Of a stretch of DNA of 64,000 bases, positions 1-12,655 are shown piece by piece. The stretch is from Auricularia sp. M13. Its lineage: Eukaryota; Basidiomycota; Agaricomycetes; Auriculariales; Auriculariaceae. The notes under the pieces are model-generated. The model saw only the letters and a program-made list of their open reading frames with translations, made no database searches and had not been told where the DNA came from. Position numbers and translations under genes: made by a program. The DNA lies in assembly GCA_037042915.1 (NCBI GenBank), contig CM073196.1, positions 2,046,001 through 2,110,000 of the forward strand, written 5' to 3'. Each line of letters starts with the position of its first letter. Positions within the stretch are counted from its first letter, which is position 1.

Positions 1-598
1 TTCGACAGCAAAGTCCTCGATGCTCTGTACGTCATTGTGCGCCCGCGCGTTTGACCCGCGCGCTTACGCCTCCGGACAGCCACATCAACAGTCTGGATGA
101 CGATCTCAGCACAACTCTGACTTTCGGCCTCTCCACGCATCTCGTAGGCAAGTCAATGCAACGGTCTCGCATCGTTGCTAACACTTCAATAACGCGCGTT
201 TCTAGCCGCCGTCCTCGCTTTCGTCACGCTCCTCGCAGCAATCGCGGCCGCACTCACCCACCGCCGCGTCGCCGCGATTGTCACAGTCGTCTTTTCCGTG
301 CTCGCCGTCATATTCGCGCTCATTGCATTTATATTCGACGCCGTATTCTCCGCGGTCGACTCGGCGCATCCTGCACAATGTTGACGACGCCATCTCCGTC
401 CGCACCGGAAACGGGACCTGGATGACCCTCGCCGCCATGATCCTACTCATCATTGCCAGTGTTCTCTCCTGCATCGGCTTCGTGCGCGTCGGACGCCCCT
501 CCACGTACGTCCAGCCGCCCGCCTATATGCATCTTCTGATCCCTTCTAAACGCGCTATCAACAGTCGGCCCCTGTCTGAAAAGACGGAACGAGTCTAA
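1..598 (+). CDS. PalI/Rim9-like membrane protein, 3' part (truncated by window edge)
   Basis: This is the 3' part of a multi-pass membrane protein; the start lies left of the window. Reading from base 1 gives FDSKVLDAL, a GT-AG intron at 27-79, an exon beginning HINSLDDDL, and then a GC-AG intron at 148-205 (donor GCAAGT). The next exon has two hydrophobic segments (AVLAFVTLLAAIAAAL and a run ending FALIAFIFDAVF). A segment GNGTWMTLAAMILLIIAS follows with a third helix and a short polar tail ending at the stop at 596-598. The order 'helix, helix, short loop, G-x-W-x-T-L-A-A, helix' resembles the fungal SUR7/PalI (Rim9) family, which acts at the plasma membrane in ambient-pH signalling. Between about 345 and 360 the frame changes by one base, and no AG acceptor is available to explain this with an intron. 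The family call is by eye. Confidence 0.5.
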
Positions 599-981
599 TG
601 TCTGGTTCCTTATCCCAAAACCCCCAGTAATCGTGCAGCGCACGCATAGACACACTTACGACTTCATGCTGCAATGTTTGATTCCCAAATGTATCCATTG
701 ACCCGCCGCCTCAACTCATGGACGGTCTTATCTCTCCTTCATGTATCCTAGAGATCTTTCCTTTTCCAATCAGAACATTCTTTTTGTACAAGAAAAAATT
801 GAATTGTATTGCGTGACGAGGTCGTATGTAGTAGACTATGCTATCAAAGAATGATTGTGGGGGGAGGTCAGCAATGGATACAGGATAGTACGCGACATGG
901 CCGTAGAGTAGACGCTATTGCTACAGATGGGAGAGTCTAACAAGTCCGAGAAAACCAGCTCAGAAAAAATGTTAGAGCGCT
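599..981. other. Intergenic, tail-to-tail
   Basis: This stretch separates two convergent genes and holds their 3' ends. It is more AT-rich than its neighbours (for example around 760-850). I see no ORF with coding character and no RNA gene. Confidence 0.5.
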
Positions 982-2442
982 TCAATATCGCGTGCGCGCT
1001 GGTGGTGGTGGAGAGGGCTTCGAATAGCGTGACATTTCAGATACCGGACGGCAACGTGAATCCTCGAAATCGAATGGCGGCAGAATCGTCTCTCGTCGGA
1101 GGCGGTCAGCGAAGCTGCTGGCCTTCGAGTACATCGATACGTCGCGCGGGGTCGTCGCGTCGGTGATGGTCGCGGAGTGATCCAATTTCCAGCGAAAATA
1201 GTCGAACAGAGGCGATATCGTCCGATCGGTCACCGTAGACGGGGAGAGGTCGATGTAGCTCAAAGGTGTTTGCGGCTCCGGGGCATCCGGACGCGGAGGG
1301 TAGTCGGCGACCGACGACGGCGGGCGTGGTACCTGCTGGTCCCCAGTATTCGAAGGATTGGCCGCGAGCGGATATATGGTCCGTTTGGTGGGGAACGCGG
1401 GCACCTTGCCGCGTTTCTGCGATGCAGTCCTGGCCCATTCTGGGATGGTGGGCAATATAGAGCTGGCTGGCTCCAAAGGTCCTTCGGTGGGCGATTCTGG
1501 TTCGCGACTTCCGAACAGCGACAGCGGTCGGTCGTATCGCACTCGGGGAAAGGAAGCAACAATTGCATTGCTGTCGGAATGAGCCTCCATGCGTCTCGAC
1601 GACGTGGTCGTCTCGTCGTAAGGCAGCGGTTTCGAGATTAGCGACCGGTCGATTGGCGCACGGCGTGTCGCGGTTCGTTGAAAGAATGGCCCAGATAATT
1701 GCGACCAGATCGACACCGCTCGCAACGAACTATCCGCATCGTGGGGAGTGGAATGCGAACCGAGTTCGATGTCGTAGAATGTCTCGCCATTATACAAGAC
1801 CTTCCCTTCCGCGCCCGATTCTTGGCTATATTTCGGAGCTGCACGTTCCAGGTCGCCCACCATAGATGAACGCGAAGGGGACCACTTGAGCTCCGACACA
1901 TCATGTTCCCATATCGTGGGATCTGCGCGACAGTGAGACAAGGCCAGAGCGCCGAAAACAAGGCATGGCAGGAGCACTGTGTCTATGTCAGCGTGTCGCG
2001 TTGGACGAAGAACTGGACACGCACTGAAGAGGGCCGCGAGCCAGTACAACGAGTACAATATCTGGAACTCTTCGCACGGCCAACCGGTCACTGGATCGCG
2101 CGTCAGAGGCCGCATTGCCACAACCATCTGGCACAAGTCGTTCCGATCCACGGTCATCGTGAGGGTCACCGCTGCAACACATCAGTCGAGGAATCACTGG
2201 AAGCAGGGGACACTGACCGAATTGCATGGCTCCGAAAATGAAGCACCACGAAAGCTCGAACCAAACCCATGATAAGGCTTCCCAGCGCCGATGAATGCCT
2301 AGGCGTATGCTGCCGACGCGGTCAGTAGCTATAGAATTCCGGTGCGTGTAGCTCACAAGGAAACGAAAACGAGTGCACAAGCGGCCACAGCCAGTGCCAA
2401 CACCAATATGGGCGGTACTGGGATGTGGGTCAGAACGCGCAT
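982..2442 (-). CDS. MARVEL-like four-helix membrane protein with long disordered tail
   Basis: I chose the ATG at 2442 because it begins MRVLTHIPVPPILVLALAV, an immediate transmembrane segment. A 47-nt intron follows. The next exon has R-R-W-E-A-L-S-W-V-W-F-E-L-S-W and a second helix, then another short intron. The exon starting MTVDRNDLCQ carries helices three and four (ILYSLYWLAALFSACPV and VLLPCLVFGALAL). The remaining 280 or so residues are rich in Ser, Pro and Arg and look disordered and cytoplasmic, ending at 982. Four helices plus a tryptophan-rich second helix recall fungal MARVEL-domain proteins, which are linked to membrane apposition, but no diagnostic motif proves it. An upstream ORF from 2545 looks like a signal peptide but lies in another frame. 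Function unknown. Confidence 0.55.
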
Positions 2443-3056
2443 GGCGCCGACGCGAAGGATAAGACGTACCAGCATGACCGGCGTGCGCGCCGTCCACTAC
2501 CACAGCACAAGCAAAGCATACGAGCAAAGCATTCACAATAAGCATTAAAACTATTTAATAATATCAGTAACAGCAGACCAGTGCCACTTAGAGATCATCG
2601 CACCATGGAGCATTAAACGTAGGACACGAAGGGGATTCATCGTTGGCCAGGCGGCGAGTCGACGACGGGAGTAAGGAGCGAGGGGGAGGAATTAGCAGAA
2701 GAGAGAAATGAAGCGACACACCGCGGCCATTTTATCCGGCCCGAGTGGCACTGTGGTGGATCAAACAACACGAACTGTGGTGGGACGGGACCACGCCTAC
2801 GCGCTCGCGGCAACCACCGGCGCGTTGTTTTCTTTGCTTCGGAAGCACGTGCTAACGCACATTCAGGATTGTGCGCGGGCATGCACCGGTAAGGGCGTCC
2901 AGAGGAGAACATGCATCATCCCCATTCCATGGATATTGCTACGTACATGGCATGCGAAGATGCAGTGGAAAGATCGTGAGTGCTGAGGCAGCGTAATGCG
3001 AGTGTGCGGCGTATCGTATCCAGAGAAAGGGTCCTGCACCGGTGCAGAAAAACACC
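2443..3056. other. Intergenic; upstream region of the MARVEL-like gene
   Basis: About 600 bp lies between two minus-strand genes. It should contain the promoter of the gene ending at 982 and the 3' end of the gene ending at 3057. Several short ORFs exist in different frames, but none shows a domain or consistent coding character. Confidence 0.4.
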
Positions 3057-4690
3057 TTACTTGCGCGGAGGGCGGGCTGGCCGCTTGCCTGTCGAGTTGA
3101 AAGCCGACAGGCCCGACAAGTTGAGAGGCGGGGGACGATGCTTGGTCTTTGGGCTTGCAGGCTTTGGGCGAGGCGCCGGGGTGGCGCTTCCCTGCAATGC
3201 CAAAGGTTTCAAGCCGCCCGCAGAAGGCGACGTAGTGGATGAAGGAGAAGACGACGTCGAACTAGACGGGCTGGAAGCCCCACTCTGGGACGCAGGCGCA
3301 TCAGAGCTCGGGCTAGCCGATTGAAGGGAGTCTCCCTGCGGGACAGCCTGTGTCTGCAGGCGAGGCAGTAATTGGGGATAGAGAGGGGGCGTGTCGGAGA
3401 GCGATTTTGGAGTCGGCACATCGGATGCACGGGCGCGCTGTACAGCGGGGGTTGCAATCGCAGCAGCGGGCTTCTGCGGCGAAATGTCCTTGCTCGATTG
3501 CTTCTGATGCAGAATGGCGTGTGGCTGGATCCCAACGGTGTACACGGGAATTTGCTTCTCCTGAAAGGATCGGCTCGTGGGACTGCTGGGGCCGCTCTTG
3601 AGCTCTTGCTGGGACGAAGCAAACCAAGCGACGTCGCGAGTCGCAGTCTGCCAGATCCTAGCGTTGTTGGCAGCGCTTAATAGCGTGGATACGACGAGGC
3701 GACAAGATAAAGGAACACTTAACCGGCGTCAGTTAGCAGTCTTCGTATTCGCGACAGAACATACTGGTCACGGTGGACAACCATGTAAAACCTTGCACAA
3801 CCGAAGCAGACGTGCAGGCATTCTCGTGCACTTTGAAATTCCATGAGCCACCAATTGCTGAACGGTGACAACGGCCATACCTGCCAGTGAGCACAGTACA
3901 CTCGGTCCGGTGGCCGTGAAGGCTGCGGCACCAGCTACGAAGACAGCTGAGATCAAGGAAGAAATCGATAGGAATGAGCCACATATGCTGAGCACGAAGA
4001 ATAACGCGACCCAGGTAACTACAGGTATTGTGAGTTTTCAGGTCTGGACCCTAACAACGCTGGACAACGCCGTACGTACCCTCGAACCAAACGCGGCTCG
4101 TTACAGCTGTCTTGCTCAACAGTTCAATGGGCACCCTAATGACAATTAGGCGAATTAACTGCAGCAGACCGTGTGGCGTACACCGTGAACACGACGAGCA
4201 TCCGAGGACGGATTCAACAATTAGGAAAGTGTCGACTTGGACAAGAGTCGCAGGAGCTGCTGGGAACTGCGTTTCCGTGATATTCCACGCTGCAAGCACT
4301 GAGACGAGGATGCAGCAGATAGAGAAAAGAGCTACGTCGCAGCTCAGTGATTGTTGTGAAAGGCGGTCTCCAGGACAAAAGAACTCACTGAGTGCGACGT
4401 AACGGGCGACAAGGAAGGCGTGCATGATGAGGAGAGGGAGGGAGATGGAGCCAGTCCAAAGAAAATGTAGGATTATATCGGTAAGAGGGACGTGAGGGCC
4501 ACGGCGAGAACCACACCGACGGCTGAAGCGGATGGACGGGAGGCAAGATCTCGCTGAGTGCATCCGGTGACAACCGCCACGCGAAGATAGCCTCCGAGGG
4601 ATTTCACCACACGCTTCGTGTTGCCTGCCCCAACGCCAGTTACCGCAGGGTCCAGAGAGCATGTAGCTTTCGTGTGCTGCATCTATATCG
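3057..4690 (-). CDS. Multi-pass membrane protein with Ser/Pro-rich tail, function unknown
   Basis: Several hydrophobic segments lie in order on the minus strand: around 4510 (SAVGVVLAVALTSLLP), 4430 (ILHFLWTGSISLPLLIMHAF), 4320 (DVALFSICCILVSVLAAW), 4215 (a helix before a Cys-rich stretch), and 3980-3850 (FLSISSLISAVFVAGAAAF and a further helix). A C-terminal region of about 160 residues (3545-3057) is very rich in Ser, Pro and Ala and ends RPARPPRK. Six or more helices followed by a long polar tail would fit a receptor or transporter. I recognise no family signature, and the frames do not join cleanly by eye, so exon borders and start are uncertain. The best start candidates are ATGs near 4682-4660. 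The upstream gene ends at 4756, which leaves under 100 bp for the promoter. Confidence 0.45.
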
Positions 4691-4755
4691 TGACAAATGT
4701 ACAGTAATGCCGCAATGTACAGTGGTCCTGATACAATCAATATAAAAGATGGAGA

Positions 4756-7700
4756 CTATGGTGTCCCAAACCACTTCGGACTTCCCGGTCTCGACGGCGG
4801 GTCAGCAAATGGGTCACCATCCGGCCACTCGACATCCAATGTGCCGAAGCTCTCGTCACTGAGGTTGTCGTCCTGACTCAAGCTTTCATCCATCAAGCTT
4901 GTGTTGGTAGTCCAGTCGATGGATGAAGGCAAGTCGTACGTGCTTCCAGGCGTGAGGAGCGGTTCGGTGTCGTGCAGAACAAGGTCGGGTCCTAGGAGAC
5001 CATTTCCTTCGTGAGAGAGAGGTGCATGCCCATTGGCAGGGTCAGGTGTCGACGTGGGCGGTGGGTCGTGGAAGGTGGCAAAAAGGGATGGCGTCGAACG
5101 TAAAGGCGGTCGTTTGGCCAGCGACCCCGAGCTGGTGAGGTGGCGTACAAAGCAGACAACAACGTCAGACTCATCGCGTGCCAATTGCAAGACAAGCGTT
5201 TGGGCCCGCGCTGGTCGCAACCTCGGATCCTTGTAATAAAGATCTAAACAATCCATCAGCCCAGGCGCTATAAGCAAAGTATACGATAATCGTACCACAG
5301 ATGCTCCCCACGGCTCTTGCTACTCCTATTCGTACATCGACGATGCGGTCGTGGGCTAATAGAGATAAAGCTTGCCACATTTCCGGATGATCAAGCTCAG
5401 AAACTGTGCGCCCATCGGAACATATGGCTGCGCGTTCATCCGAGCAAATGGCCACGCAACAGGTCGTGTAGCTATCATCAATTTCAGTATCGCGAGTTGA
5501 TATCCAAGGACGAATACTTACGTATGGCGATCTCGAAATGAACTGCTCGAGGCCAAGGCCGCAAGCTCCCGCCGCATGGGCTCAAGATGTGAACGGGACT
5601 CGTAGAAGCAAGTTGCCACCTGAATTGAATCAGCATACTGATAGCGCAGGAGACACCGTGGGCTAACCTGAGCGATAGCTGACTCTCGAACAGCGGCGAC
5701 AGGGTCACAAAGGGCTCTGAACAGCAAGCTCCGTACTGTGTTCCAATGCGAGCCCAGAAGCAACGAAACTTCGCTGAGGTGGCCGGTCAACACCTCACGT
5801 TCCCGCCAGCCGCGTAATCGATTCATCCAAATATCGTCCAGCTGTGCAGCAATATCGTCCCGGTCTCGCTGGGAGAGCGACCTGAGTAGAAGAGGCAGGC
5901 AGTCGAGCGCCTTGAGTCGAATGTCGCCGTCATCGGACCATACAGACCGCCGCCATATTGGTACAAGATCCTGACTTGCGTGCTCCTGGCCAATGATGTT
6001 GGCGACCTCTCCCAAGCTCGCAGCGATCGTGCGGCGGACTTTGTGCGTGGTACTATGCGACAGAAAGACATAGAAGTCTCGTAACTCCGGCCAGCGTGAC
6101 TTGCCCAATGTCAGCGCCACAGCCGGAAAGTTGAATGCGCATGTGAGCTCGCGCGATGGGTCACGGGAAGACGAGGAAAAGTTCGACAGATAAACCTGTT
6201 TGAAGAAATTGTCGTTTCCCCACAGGCCGTCGGCAGCGGACCGCATTGCCCAGCTAGATGAGTCGCCGAGGTAAAGGTTCAGAATCTCCGCTGGAGGCCC
6301 ATCTGGATCGTGGATAAAGGCGTATATCACCTCCCCAAGAACTTCCAGAACAGATGCTCGTACTGTTTCGTTGTCGTCGTTGGCGAACTTAGGCAAAACG
6401 TCCAGTGCGAGAGCTCGTCGTTGAACCGGTGGCAATCCGTTCAAGATGTTTGGCAATGTAAAGATGGCGGCCTGCCGAACGTTCCATGTGCTGTCGTGGA
6501 GCCACCGCTCAAAGAGTGGCAACTACAAGCATCGTCAACATCGGCAAGCTCCCCAAGATTGGAACATACCAGCCAGGTTTGTAAGACCTCCAACGGCACT
6601 ACTTTGGCCAGAGCACCAAGTGCCAATGTAGCTTCGCGGCGTACCCAGAACTCGGGGTCATCCTGAACGCGCGCAACCTCTTCCACAAAGCAGGTCTGAA
6701 TCTCTTGCGAGATAGTTTCCACTGCTACAAATAATCAGCTGGCGCCTGAGCTCAAGAACCAAAGACGAACATTGTGTGGTCACTGTTGCGATGAGGCTCA
6801 TACACGATAAACGCCCTATGGCGGCATCGTCGCTCGTGATGCCTTCGTCCAACTCCACCCGCGTCCAGTCGGCGGGTTGCTCGCGCCCAGGAAGATGCTC
6901 AAGCATTGGATCACGGGCCTCGCCGCCCTGTGGGAACGGTGTTCCAGGGAAGAGCGCCTGAACCGTATTCGCCTCGGCATCGGAGGGGCGAGGTGGAGAA
7001 GCTGTTTGGGACTCGAGATCGAGATTTTGAGCGCGGAAAACGCCCTGGGGTGGGAGAGCGATATGGCTGGGTGGTGCGGAACGGGAGAATGCGTGGGCTG
7101 ATTCGCTGAAAGGTAAAGGAGGAGGAAGGTCGTGACCGGGAAGAGTCGTCAAAGAAGTTCGGGTGGGAGATTGAGATATAGATGTTGCTGTAAGTGTAGG
7201 GGATGTAGGCGTGGCAGAAGATGTAGTGGTATGGTCAGATTCAGGTGCTGGTATTCGTTCGACAGGACCGGCAGGCGTTGCTGCCTCAGCGCCTGAGGCG
7301 CCGCCGGGCTGGCGTGGCAGTGCCTGCGCACCATATCGGGAAGGCGAGGGTATACGGGAGATGCTTGTGAACGAGGTTGACGCCCCCATGTCGTCACCTG
7401 GGCTAGACTCGTCCACGACCGGACGAGTCTGGGGATTGTCCGCTGCAACATGAGCTGTAAGATCTATTACAGCCAGCGCATCGCCCGGACTCTCCATAGC
7501 AGCTGGTCTCGAGACCGAAGGACTCGCCGCCGATGGAGCAGGGCGTTCATCAACAGCGAAGAAGTCATTGTCTGACGTAGTCATCGAAGCAGAGGACGAC
7601 AATGCAACTTGGTGAGCACTTCGAGAAGTACTCGCAACGTCCGAGGCCGTCGCAGCGGGAGGGAGAGGGACTGTCGGCGACGCATCCTCTGGTTCGTAAT

Positions 7701-9107
7701 TGCCAGTCGGGACCGACGAATCATCACCAAGAGAGCCTGCAGGCGGTTGAGCCGATGAGGATATTGGTGCCCCAGGACGCCGTGATTGGTTCGATGCGTT
7801 GGGCAGCGCAAGCTCCCCTACGGTTTCTGGAACCGGCAACAACGTCGGAAAATCGAATCCATTCGAGGTTGTCGCGACTGAGGCCGAGTGAGCGTCAGGG
7901 GCGGGAGCCTCAGTAGCGTTCGACAAGCGGGGTTCGTCAGGCTCAACCGCCGCAGTAGGTCCAGACGGGACGTTTGCCAGTGGCTGCGCCCTTTCTGCCT
8001 CGTCAGCTTGCGCGCCGTCAACGTACTCCAGCCGGCCGAGACCAACGATGACCTCGTAAACAAGCTCGGCTTCTATCAGCTTGCGCGTCGGCGCGTCCAG
8101 TATCCTGGAGTCGCCCGCAGGCCACCAGTTCGGCGAATGGAGCCTGTTGAGGAGCTCGACGACGGCGGCGCGCGCGTTGGACCCGACGGTCGTGTGCGGG
8201 TTCATGAGCAGCGAGCCGAGCAGCGGCGTGAAGGACATGACGGATATGACGGGCGGGTCGCGCTCAGCGTCCGGGACGTCGTCGGTGTTAACTTCGCAGT
8301 GCTAAGGGCGATCGCGCGGACGTCAGCCAGCCATCGGGATGTAATCATCGCGCTGCGAGATGACGCATACCGTGAAGAACCACCATATAATGTCGACGAT
8401 GCCGGCGACGAGCACCTCCTTGACGGCGTCTGCGGCCGGGCGGGCGGGCGTGTGAGCGGGTGGCGGGTCACGCGCGGGGATGTGCGGTGCACGTACCGAT
8501 ATCCGTTGCCAGAGGATTAAGCAGCGGCAGTATGTAAATGACCGCGTCTCCCGGCGGCGCATCTGGCAACAGCGTCGGCAGCTCGCGAGCAATGTACAGC
8601 CTGGCCTCGCGATGAGCACGACGATGGGCGGCGCAGGGCAAGACGAGGCGCATACCTGTGAAAGACCGAGTTGCTGTTGGCGAAAAGATACACTCGCTCG
8701 ACGACCGACAGCTCGCCGTCGAAGCAGAGCTCCAGCGCAGGGTCTTCCGTCGCGGGCGGTGAGTCCTCGGCCGCCTGCTGCTGCTGCTGCTGCTGCTGCG
8801 CCTCGTCCTCCGACGGTATGGCAAGCCGCAGCGGGGCCATGTCCCGGCGCGGGTGGGCCGTGTCCGAGGCGTCCGCAGACGGCTGGGACAGCGGCGAGAC
8901 CGCTGGCGGGACGTCCAGGCGCGGGGTGGCCAGACCCTGCGATTCAGGTTCGCTGCTGGCAACGCCAGGCTCAGGCTCAGGCCGTGCGGGGGGCGACGCG
9001 CTTCTCCGCACGGCCGGCAACGACGAGGACGGGAGCACGGCAGCGTCGACCTCGAGCACGGGCAGGGCCTGCGCAACGGCCACTATCTGGCTCATAGCGG
9101 AGGCCAT
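4756..9107 (-). CDS. HEAT-repeat protein, PP4 regulatory subunit 1 (PPP4R1)-like
   Basis: This is a multi-exon gene of roughly 1,100-1,200 codons. The ATG at 9107 starts MASAMSQIVAVAQ. The first exon holds an Ala/Pro/Ser-rich region with a run of eight Gln (about 8785-8810), then the segment ELSVVERVYLFANSNSVFHR, which matches the family's first helical repeat. A long low-complexity insert (8050-7200) follows. From 6720 downward there are typical HEAT repeats, including WVRREATLALGALAKVVPLE, W-N-V-R-Q-A-A-I-F-T-L-P and ESAIAQVSPRCLLR. The C-terminus is acidic and ends WFGTP. In animals this scaffold binds the catalytic subunit of protein phosphatase 4 and directs substrate choice; that role is inferred here from family resemblance. 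The large disordered insert is longer than in animal PPP4R1. Confidence 0.65.
8770..8805 (-). repeat. CAG trinucleotide run encoding polyglutamine
   Basis: A run of CTG on the plus strand (CAG on the coding minus strand) encodes eight consecutive glutamines in the N-terminal region of the PPP4R1-like protein. It is a pure codon repeat and therefore prone to length change. Confidence 0.8.
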
Positions 9108-9299
9108 CTTGCCTCCACGCGCAGCTCTGCTGGTGAACGGCCAGACGCGGGCGCGCGAGCGGGTCGCGCAAAAGGTACGGAACCAAACCCCAACACACGC
9201 GCTCGTGATGTACTTCAAATGGGAGCAGGGGGGGTCGTCATTTCATTGCATGTGTCACATCTATCTTGCCGCTTGTGTTACTACTCTAGTACTGAAGCG

Positions 9300-11138
<1,839 letters not shown>

Positions 11139-11209
11139 GGTTGCGGGGAGCGGTGGAGAGTTGTGTGAGTTCAAGGTCCAGAACAAGTCCGAAGGTCCGG
11201 AAGCAAACC

Positions 11210-11221
11210 GAGAGTATATAG
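11210..11221 (-). promoter_or_regulatory. TATA box of the aspartate aminotransferase gene
   Basis: The minus strand reads TATATACTCTC here, about 75 bases before the ATG at 11138. Position and sequence fit a TATA element. Confidence 0.5.
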
Positions 11222-11419
11222 GGGCAAAGCCATTAATGAGGGAAACTAATGTGCGAGTGTACAAATCGAAACAGCGAGACGAGATATGGACAGCGTGGCC
11301 ATGTCCTCCAGCAGCCCAGCACGGAAGGGGAGCCAGCGCCGGGTCCGTCGGCCAGCACGCGCGGGGGTCGTTGAGCCTGGCAGTGGCGCCGGGGCTCGTG
11401 CGGTCGTGATCGGGCGGGC

Positions 11420-11754
11420 TCAGGTCGTGGTCATCTTGGACGCGACGGTGCGCTCGGCCTCAAGGCGGGCCTTGTTGCGCGAGAAGGCCTCTTGCCGGCA
11501 GTCCTCGAGCTTGTTGCAGCTGTGGTGCTCGGGCAGGCCTGCGTAACGTTAGCGACGCTGATACGGGCGCAATGGCAGGTACTGACGGTGCTGCAGGACG
11601 GGTCAGCGCTGGCCGGGTCAGGCTCTGGAACTGGAAAAGAACTCACGTCGCCGCAGAAGTGGCTCTGGCAGTGGCTGCAGGTGCCGACGATGCGCAGCGC
11701 AGCATGGTTGCACTGCTCCTCGCCCTGGAACTGGCAGCGGCGCTTGGCGGGCAT
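11420..11754 (-). CDS. Small AN1-type zinc-finger protein
   Basis: Two exons are joined by an intron of about 105 nt. The ATG at 11754 starts MPAKRRCQFQGEEQCNHAAL. Exon 1 runs to F-C-G-D, and exon 2 continues GLPEHHSCNKLEDCRQEAF and ends VASKMTTT. The cysteines and histidines (C-x7-C-x10-C-x2-C-x4-C, then H, H and C in the second exon) follow the AN1 zinc-finger spacing. The product is about 75 residues, so it is essentially one finger plus a basic/acidic helix. Fungal proteins of this kind (Cuz1/Tmc1 relatives) have been linked to the proteasome and metal stress, but this one lacks extra domains that would show its role. Confidence 0.75.
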
Positions 11755-12655
11755 GATTGCGGGCTGGCGGGGACTGGCGGCGGCGGCGAGCGAGGGCGTG
11801 GGCGGGCGGAGAGGCAGGCGGCGTGCAGAGAGCTGACGCGGCCTGTACAAGGAACGCTGTCCAGTGTTCAGACTCAGCCGGCTCTCTTATGCCGTCCCGC
11901 CGCGCCGTTTCCGCGCGTATCTGGCCCCGCAGAGCCAATGCGAAACAGTTCGAGCTCACCGTCGCTGCCACCGCCGCCGACGCCGTGACCGTCCTCGCCG
12001 CCGCCGCCGCCCTGGCCATCGCCGCCTTCCTGCCTGTGCGCCGGCCCCGGCGCTGAAGCGTATCGCTGATGGCCCCTTCCGAGCCCAGTCCCCGCTGGCC
12101 GCCGCGCCACGTGCTGCTCTCGCGATAGCCGGGCTCTGTTGTCTCGGGCGGGCGTCCAGTCGCGTCCTGCGCGGTGCATGCTTCCGTCTTCGCTCCGTGC
12201 GCCACAGCGCTCAATCCGTCCCCGCAGAGTCTCTCGTCGCCCTTCCGCCGCTCGGCCTCCAGCTCCAGGTCGTTCGAGGCTTCCGCTGGCCGCTATTTCT
12301 GCCGCTCTCCACCTCGACCCGCTTCATTCCAGCAGAGCACTGTCGCGACCTCGTCATCAACGAGGCCCTTCACCGATGGAACGTCCGCTACTACCTCGCT
12401 GTCTTGACCAGCTCAGGCCCACCAATACACGTCGTCTTTGAAGTAACCGTCGCACGTCCACACACACTCTAAGCTTCATTAACGCCTCGCAGAATACCCT
12501 GCCTCCCTTTCCGGTCCTATTGGACTGCTACCGGACGCTGCGCCCGCTCCTCTGGCCACAATGAGATGCACATGTATGTATATCCGATATCCAATCTATA
12601 CTGCGAGGTAGACAACATGAGAGCGCGAAGGGATTCCATTACAGTACACAGTATA
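11755..12655. other. 900-bp gap with doubtful plus-strand ORFs
   Basis: The right part upstream of the AN1 gene should hold its promoter; the left part is the 3' side of the next minus-strand gene. On the plus strand an ATG at about 11889 opens a 56-codon frame (MPSRRAVSARIWPRR and a hydrophobic Ala-rich end) that could be a small membrane protein or the first exon of one. A second open frame at 12174-12407 is Ser/Arg-rich. Neither shows a domain, so I do not annotate a gene. Confidence 0.4.

Noticed and set aside
2443-2545. A signal-peptide-like start (MLIVNALLVCFACAVVV) for the MARVEL-like gene
   Set aside because: It is out of frame with the first transmembrane segment; the ATG at 2442 joins all later exons.
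11864-12472. A 200-codon plus-strand ORF
   Set aside because: It has an Arg-rich shadow-like composition, no domain, and competing frames of the same length.
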